Assembly: GCA_026391515.1 (NCBI GenBank)
Contig: JAPLEC010000319.1
Location: forward strand, 1 to 10,633
Length of the DNA: 10,633 nt
Source of the DNA: Bacteroidia bacterium
GTDB lineage: Bacteria > Bacteroidota > Bacteroidia > Bacteroidales > VadinHA17
Direction: 5' to 3'
This document shows positions 5,487-10,633 of the stretch, piece by piece. The translations under genes were made by a program, and so were the position numbers. The notes below the pieces were generated by a model that worked only from the letters and a program-made list of their open reading frames with translations, made no database searches and was not told the origin of the DNA. Position 1 is the stretch's first letter. Each line of letters starts with the position of its first letter.

Positions 5487-8351
5487 TTAATAAATTGTTA
5501 CCGGGCCAATAAGACCCATTGACTGAATAGGTTGTACTTTAGTCTTTTCGTTTGTCCAGTATTGTGCAATAGGATTATCTGTCAGCGATTTCATGTAATT
5601 TCCCATCGTTGTTACAACTTTGATCTCAATTTCATTTACTCCCTTTTTCAGGAATTCCCCGATTCGAAATATTCTACGGCCATGCCATTTAACACCACAA
5701 TCTTTTCCATTTACTTTAAGTTCAGAAAGGTCATAAACCTTTCCAAGATTCAGATAGAGTTTATTCTGGTCGTTCAGAGTGAGTGTGTTCCTGTAAACAA
5801 CTATTCCTGCAAAGTTGACAAAATCCTGCATGTCCTTCAGATCCAGCAACTTATCAATCTGAACTGTTTTTACAGAACCATCGTGACAATGCCTGAACTC
5901 GGCGCTCCATCCATTTTCAATATTTATTGCAGATGAATTTCCGGTCGGATATGGTTTCCATTCTTCCCCGTTTTTTTGCTTATTAAAAACGAAGATAAGT
6001 GATGCTGCCGGAGGAATGTCAAGATCAAAGCTGTTATCTTTTGAGAGATTTATTCTGAACCTTTTTCCTGTTTCCGGATCCCAAATCCAACCATGTTTTT
6101 TACCTATTATCTCTTTTGAGAAAATGACTTTAGTCTTATGTGAATTATTGATATTTGAATTGATGAGGTATATAATCTCTGAACCATCATCTGCCTGATA
6201 CCTGTTCTGCATCACATAAGGATCGGGCTTTTCGATTTTCATATAAGGTTCAATAGCATACTGTTCCTGAATTCCTTTGTACCAGCTTATAAAATCTTTT
6301 TCAGGTTTTTTAATGAAGATGAATCTGTCAGGAAACGCTTTCATCTTTTCAATATAAGAAGAAACCTCCCTGTCATTTTCTTCATGATCTTTCCAACCAA
6401 GTGATTTTGACGGGATGGTTTCAATACAGAAAATTCTTCCTCCTGAATTAATGAATTCAAATAATTTTTTCGCTGTGGAAACATCAATGCTGTCAATCTG
6501 TATTAAAAACAGAGAATGATATTTCTTTGGGCCATAACAGATATACCCGTTTTTCATTTCCGAATCGCAGATGACTCTTCTGGAAACATAATCACAGCCA
6601 TTTCCATTTTTGTTTATTGCTTCCCAGACCAGTGTCATGTATTCGACATGAGTAATATTTGGAAAAGGTTCCATTTGCGAACCGATAAGACTCCACATGT
6701 CATCGTTTGGAGGAAGGATAGCAATATCGGTGTACATTGTAACATGCTGAAGCAGAGCGGATAATCGTCCTTTATACTCGTTGTAAAGATGAAACCAGGG
6801 CCACCAGGTATTATTCTCATTATAATACCCGCCATATCTTATCCAGCCGGGATAAGGAGCTTCAGGAGGCGAATAATTAAAACCATGAAAAATTGAATGA
6901 TTGACGCCGGAAATTGCTGTCTGATCGCCACCGATTTTCAGGAATTCTAATGTCGTATTAAAAACGGTGTATGTATCAGTCATCTCCTCACAGCTAATAA
7001 TCTTTTTGCCTTTCAGGTTTGCTGCTGAGGAAACATATTTATTTATCATTGTGTAAGCCCTTCCGCGCCTGTAATCATCCTCGGGCATCTCCTCTCCTAT
7101 TTTATGCTTCAGCCAGTTCATGGTCCATGATTCACATTCGGGAATATCGTACAAAAAGCTGCCTTCGAGCGGGAAGAAGCTGCGACCATAAACCTGGGCC
7201 CGCGATTTTACATTTAATCCTTTACACCATTCAACATAAGTTTTTATAAAACGCTCTTCAAGAAGCTCGGCCTTGGTAATCTCAAAGTCGTATCTCATCC
7301 GCTGGATAATTTTTTCAAGATCGGGCGACATAGAAACTCCGTATTTAAAATCAGTTACATTACCCATCCCTCCGGTTTTAAAGAGGACGAACGGAAGGAA
7401 TGGCCGGATATCATATCCTTTGCGTTTCTTGAATTCGTCCATCATATCGGCCGACCAGTTTGCACCTTCAAGCTCCATGCTGTCAGTAAAAAGGGCACGG
7501 ATATAATTTGATAATGGTCCGATTCTCTTTTCAATAGCCGATGACATATTGGTGAGGTACTTCCTGACTGCAGATTCATTGTAATGATTCAAAACAGGTC
7601 CCGTAGCCCCGGGTGCACCATTAATGACCTGCATAAAACCATGGATTTTGACAAGCCCGTATAATGCATGTTTACCTTTTGGTATTGATAATTTAATTGT
7701 TTCATTACCAGTCTGTTCAGAGAGATCAACAACTTGATCCATACCTGTCAGAGGATCGGGGACAAGATAAAGAGAGAGCAGTTCCGTTATTCTGCCGGGG
7801 AAGGGTGAGCTTACTGCAGGATCAGCTTCCTTGAATATTTCAAATTTCGAAATTTCATAATCCAGCGGACCTGTTAATTTTTTAACAGCAATGACAACTA
7901 TTTGCGAGCGTTCTTCACCTTCGAGGTATTCTGCACCGAACGGCCAGCCTGAACCGACAATCAGGTCGCAGGTCATGCTAAGCGATTTTGCTTCATCACA
8001 GACAACTTTAAGAAGGTCGATCCACTCATTGCTCAGCCATTTTACTGAAGGTTTTCCAAGATCATCTCCATCAGACCGGGTTGGAAATTCAATCGGATTA
8101 AGTTCAACACCGCCAATGCCGGCATCTTTCAATAATCGTAATTCGCGAATTAATTCTCCTGCTTCAACTTTATCGCCATTCCACCACCAGCGGACAAATG
8201 GATGGTATTTTAATTCCGGGTTTGTAAATAACTCATAAAGACCTGTGACAGGTTGATCATCAACAGGTAATGAAAGAAGTGAATTTCTGCCTGTGACAAC
8301 AAAACCCGCTGAAACCAAAGCGCTATTTGATAAAAAGGTTCGCCTGTCCAT
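5487..8351 (-). CDS. Tat-exported GH106-type alpha-L-rhamnosidase
   Basis: This 954-residue protein should hydrolyse terminal alpha-L-rhamnose, for example from rhamnogalacturonan or other rhamnose-bearing glycans. The N-terminus DRRTFLSNSALVSAGFVV (2-19) matches the twin-arginine pattern RRxFL followed by a modest hydrophobic core, so folded export to the periplasm is likely. The GH106 hallmarks begin with YHPFVRWWWNGD (49-60) and IRELRLLKDAGIGGVELNP (68-86), the first strand and helix of the catalytic barrel. IVGSGWPFG (131-139), LFTDSMELEGANW (287-299), KKRKGYDIRPFLP (308-320), QVYGR (386-390), ISCEEMTD (452-459, candidate catalytic Glu455/Glu456) and GVNHSIFHGFNYSPP (482-496) follow. Length and order fit GH106. 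The last ~150 residues form a beta-sandwich (LNLGKVYDLSELKVNGKDCGVKW and NEIEIKV), the lectin-like domain usual for the family. It reads toward the GH28 gene, its likely partner. No T9SS domain is present. The exact catalytic residues are inferred, not aligned. Confidence 0.88.
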   Translation of the reverse strand: MDRRTFLSNSALVSAGFVVTGRNSLLSLPVDDQPVTGLYELFTNPELKYHPFVRWWWNGDKVEAGELIRELRLLKDAGIGGVELNPIEFPTRSDGDDLGKPSVKWLSNEWIDLLKVVCDEAKSLSMTCDLIVGSGWPFGAEYLEGEERSQIVVIAVKKLTGPLDYEISKFEIFKEADPAVSSPFPGRITELLSLYLVPDPLTGMDQVVDLSEQTGNETIKLSIPKGKHALYGLVKIHGFMQVINGAPGATGPVLNHYNESAVRKYLTNMSSAIEKRIGPLSNYIRALFTDSMELEGANWSADMMDEFKKRKGYDIRPFLPFVLFKTGGMGNVTDFKYGVSMSPDLEKIIQRMRYDFEITKAELLEERFIKTYVEWCKGLNVKSRAQVYGRSFFPLEGSFLYDIPECESWTMNWLKHKIGEEMPEDDYRRGRAYTMINKYVSSAANLKGKKIISCEEMTDTYTVFNTTLEFLKIGGDQTAISGVNHSIFHGFNYSPPEAPYPGWIRYGGYYNENNTWWPWFHLYNEYKGRLSALLQHVTMYTDIAILPPNDDMWSLIGSQMEPFPNITHVEYMTLVWEAINKNGNGCDYVSRRVICDSEMKNGYICYGPKKYHSLFLIQIDSIDVSTAKKLFEFINSGGRIFCIETIPSKSLGWKDHEENDREVSSYIEKMKAFPDRFIFIKKPEKDFISWYKGIQEQYAIEPYMKIEKPDPYVMQNRYQADDGSEIIYLINSNINNSHKTKVIFSKEIIGKKHGWIWDPETGKRFRINLSKDNSFDLDIPPAASLIFVFNKQKNGEEWKPYPTGNSSAINIENGWSAEFRHCHDGSVKTVQIDKLLDLKDMQDFVNFAGIVVYRNTLTLNDQNKLYLNLGKVYDLSELKVNGKDCGVKWHGRRIFRIGEFLKKGVNEIEIKVVTTMGNYMKSLTDNPIAQYWTNEKTKVQPIQSMGLIGPVTIY

Positions 8352-8499
8352 TCATTAAAGCTGATTGGAAGGTCTAAATTTACCGAATAAGGATTAAAAA
8401 AGAAAGAGGTGGTAAATAAGTATAAGTTTCTGTGTGCTGGGTGCAGATATACTGGCTACTTGCTTTGCCTGGTGAAGTTACAGCTGAACGACCTTTTAG

Positions 8500-10633
8500 T
8501 TATTGTTTATTATATCCTGACAATCCCATTTTCTTTATAATAGCCTGGAATTCAGGCTCTGAGCGGAGATTATCAAAATTGGGGGAATTATATATCCTGG
8601 GGATTTCATCAGGATAAAGATTGGTACCAGTAATTTCGGATGAGTGCAATTCAATTATTTTTTCAAGGCATTCCAGCGCTTCTTTTTTCTTTCCGAGCAT
8701 GGCATACCATTTTGCAATATAAAGGTCAGCTGTCGGATTGTTCCGCTGCATTTCAATCAGCGAATTCAATAATCCTTCTTTTCCAGACTTATTGTAAACT
8801 TCCTTTAAAATACCGGCAGCTGGCATAGTGAGAGAGTCACCAAGCATATACTTTTGAATAGCTTCTGCAGCTTTTAAATCATTGCCCTGTTTAATATAAA
8901 TTTCAAATTGCATTAAATAAGCATGAATGAAATTCGAATTAATTTCGAGTGTTTTTTGATATGTATTTAATGCTTCGTCAAATTTATCTTCATTGAAAAA
9001 ATACAATGCACTGGTTGCATTTATAGCTGTGGAAAACGGATCGAGTTCGAGAGCCTTGTCAATTTCCAACCGGGCATCCTTATTATTTCTGATTATATCG
9101 AGCAGCTCGGAATAATACTGATGTGCATTTGCATTGTTTGGATTTAATTCGGTGGCAAGCTTTAATTCTTTTTCGGCTTCATCCCATTTCCATTCGCTCC
9201 AGCATAAAAGAGTACCGAGGATTGCATGTGCATCAGCAAGATTTTTATCTATATCCAGAGCTTTCAGAGCATACTCTTTTGCCTTTGAGTAACCTTCTAT
9301 CCTGGGATACCATCCCCACCATGCAAGGATAGAATATGCATCAGCAAGACCGGCATAAGCGAAGGCATATTCCGGATCCTCTTTAACAGATTTTGAAAAA
9401 TATTCTATGCTTTTTTTCAGTGCAGCAGCTGTTCTTTTATTCCAGAAAAATCGGCCCTGCAGGTAAGAATTATATGCAACCGGATTATTTGTTGGTGCCT
9501 TTTCAATTTGAGCTTTTTCTTCAGGTGTCAGTACTGCTTCGAGCTTTTCAGCAATCTGTTTCGCAATTATGCTTTGAAGAGAAGAAATATCTTCCCATCT
9601 TCTTTCATAAGTCTCACCCCATAAGTTATTATCTGTGAGAGCATTTACAAGATTGACACTAATCCTGACCTGGTTTTCAATTCTTTGTATACTACCTTCA
9701 ATCAGATAATTTACATTAAGCTCTTTCCCTATTACAGGAATTGTTTTTGCTGTTTTCCTGTATTGCATTACAGAAGTCCTTGACCGTACAACAAGCTCTT
9801 TGATTTTATAAAGCTGCATAATTGTTTCATCAGTCATTGCTTCTCCGAACCAGTCATCTTCTTTATTCCCGCTCAGATTTTCAAAAGGCAGTACAGCTAC
9901 AGATTTTTCAACATGCCCGGTAGATTTACACAATTTTGGAATGAATACGATTCCCAGAACAATCAAAATCAGTAGCAAAACAGATTCAGCAACAGTTCTT
10001 ATTTTTGAACTCACAGGTTTTAAAGGTTCTGGTATAACAGTTACTTCCGATATATCGGCAACCTGACGACCGGGATTTTTTATTGCAGCAATAATCTCCT
10101 TAATGGCATTAGCCACCTTGTTTATCTGGTCGCGATAGAATGTTTTGTTGATATTATCCTGCGGATGATCCTCATGTGCTCTTAATGGTCTGTTAACTCC
10201 GGCCGATTTATAAATAAATTCTATGCTTCTTAGAACTCCTCCCAGTTCATTTTCAAGAAGAGTCTTATCATCCGGATCGAGATCATGTATTTTTATTGGA
10301 AGTATTCGGCTTGCTACATTACCACTTGCAAGTTTTATATCTCTTCCAAATTGATCTTCCTTTGCCATTTTATTGAAGGCACAGAATTCGTACTGCCAGG
10401 CATAACATTTTGAATCACAGTATGTTTGAGAGATAATGGGAATGAAGATCAGACATTTCAATTTGCCTTCCAGACTTTTATCAACACTATGCGTTTCAAG
10501 CAAACCATCCTGCGGATTCTCATCAAAATAAATCGAGATGTCTTCCTTGAAGGTTGATTCTATTTCAGTTTTCAGAGCTTCAACGAATTCACTCACCCAT
10601 CTGTCGCCTTTATTATCTTTCTGGCGATAGCTG
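8500..10633 (-). CDS. TIR - transmembrane - TolB/FlgO-like - TPR signalling protein, 5' partial
   Basis: The frame is open to the right edge: codons before the GTG at 10596 read SYRQKDNKGDRW, the classic TIR box 1 (ISYRxxD), so that GTG is internal and the true start is outside. Numbering from it, the TIR domain covers about 1-172, with YFDENPQDGLLE, CLIFIPIISQTYC and YAWQYEF, whose Trp67-x-x-Glu70 matches the Trp-x-x-Glu of NAD-cleaving TIR domains. A transmembrane helix lies at about 203-220. Residues 230-355 resemble the TolB/FlgO-like module (KSVAVLPFENLSGNKEDDWFGEAMTDE, YLIEGSIQR, LWGETYER). At least six TPR-like repeats follow (399-421, 439-464, 474-499, 508-534, 542-568, 625-650), then the typical ending IYNSPNFDNLRSEPEFQAIIKKMGL. 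Family knowledge: TolB-TPR modules are attached through a membrane helix to cyclases or DNA-binding heads. Inference: a cytosolic TIR output tied to a sensor or scaffold on the other side. The substrate and activity are unproven. Confidence 0.87.
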   Translation of the reverse strand, partial: SYRQKDNKGDRWVSEFVEALKTEIESTFKEDISIYFDENPQDGLLETHSVDKSLEGKLKCLIFIPIISQTYCDSKCYAWQYEFCAFNKMAKEDQFGRDIKLASGNVASRILPIKIHDLDPDDKTLLENELGGVLRSIEFIYKSAGVNRPLRAHEDHPQDNINKTFYRDQINKVANAIKEIIAAIKNPGRQVADISEVTVIPEPLKPVSSKIRTVAESVLLLILIVLGIVFIPKLCKSTGHVEKSVAVLPFENLSGNKEDDWFGEAMTDETIMQLYKIKELVVRSRTSVMQYRKTAKTIPVIGKELNVNYLIEGSIQRIENQVRISVNLVNALTDNNLWGETYERRWEDISSLQSIIAKQIAEKLEAVLTPEEKAQIEKAPTNNPVAYNSYLQGRFFWNKRTAAALKKSIEYFSKSVKEDPEYAFAYAGLADAYSILAWWGWYPRIEGYSKAKEYALKALDIDKNLADAHAILGTLLCWSEWKWDEAEKELKLATELNPNNANAHQYYSELLDIIRNNKDARLEIDKALELDPFSTAINATSALYFFNEDKFDEALNTYQKTLEINSNFIHAYLMQFEIYIKQGNDLKAAEAIQKYMLGDSLTMPAAGILKEVYNKSGKEGLLNSLIEMQRNNPTADLYIAKWYAMLGKKKEALECLEKIIELHSSEITGTNLYPDEIPRIYNSPNFDNLRSEPEFQAIIKKMGLSGYNKQ

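Noticed and set aside
5532..5936. 134-residue plus-strand open frame opposite the GH106 C-terminus
   Set aside because: It is antisense to a real gene; the Phe/Tyr/Cys-rich composition has no recognisable fold.
7891..8238. 115-residue plus-strand open frame opposite the GH106 gene
   Set aside because: It is antisense to conserved GH106 motifs; its Ser/Pro/Arg-rich composition is typical of a shadow frame.
8352..8499. Promoter or terminator between the TIR and GH106 genes
   Set aside because: No convincing Bacteroidota -7/-33 pair or strong hairpin could be picked out; the only candidate is a weak near-palindrome around CAGCTG.

Overview
The window looks like a chromosomal fragment of a Bacteroidota bacterium, probably an environmental polysaccharide degrader. 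The evidence is a type IX secretion (T9SS) sorting domain on one glycosidase, a Bacteroidota-type conserved small membrane protein, a Bacteroidota-style TIR/TPR protein, AT-rich spacers with no clear Shine-Dalgarno sequences, and intergenic micro-repeats of the kind I associate with environmental members of this phylum. Species cannot be told from the sequence.

Layout, left to right: (1) positions 2-325 (+) carry the C-terminal end of a HerA-like/DUF853 ATPase whose start lies outside the window. (2) Four bases later, in tail-to-tail orientation, a small single-pass membrane protein (330-752, -). From here to the right edge every gene is on the minus strand, so transcription runs right to left. 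(3) 834-2780: a secreted clan GH-A glycosidase, resembling an alpha-L-arabinofuranosidase, with a T9SS C-terminal sorting domain. (4) 2973-3728: a class I SAM-dependent methyltransferase. (5) 3841-5316: an exported right-handed beta-helix protein of the GH28 (polygalacturonase/rhamnogalacturonase) type. (6) 5487-8351: a Tat-exported GH106-type alpha-L-rhamnosidase. (7) 8500-10633: a large TIR - transmembrane - TolB/FlgO-like - TPR protein, cut by the right edge.

Genes 3, 5 and 6 make biochemical sense together. A GH106 rhamnosidase, a GH28-type galacturonan/rhamnogalacturonan hydrolase and an arabinofuranosidase-like enzyme fit breakdown of pectin, especially rhamnogalacturonan with arabinan side chains. 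No SusC/SusD pair, sugar-sensing regulator or transporter is visible, so this is either part of a larger locus or a loose cluster. Spacers of 81 to 192 bases argue against one tight operon.

Two spacers hold repeats. Between the GH28 gene and the methyltransferase is an imperfect inverted repeat with 36-base arms, built from a degenerate 8-base unit. Between the GH106 and GH28 genes are three stacked repeat modules, one with the same 8-base period and related consensus. Both octamer elements lie directly after a glycosidase stop codon. I saw no tRNA, rRNA, CRISPR array, insertion sequence or clear riboswitch.
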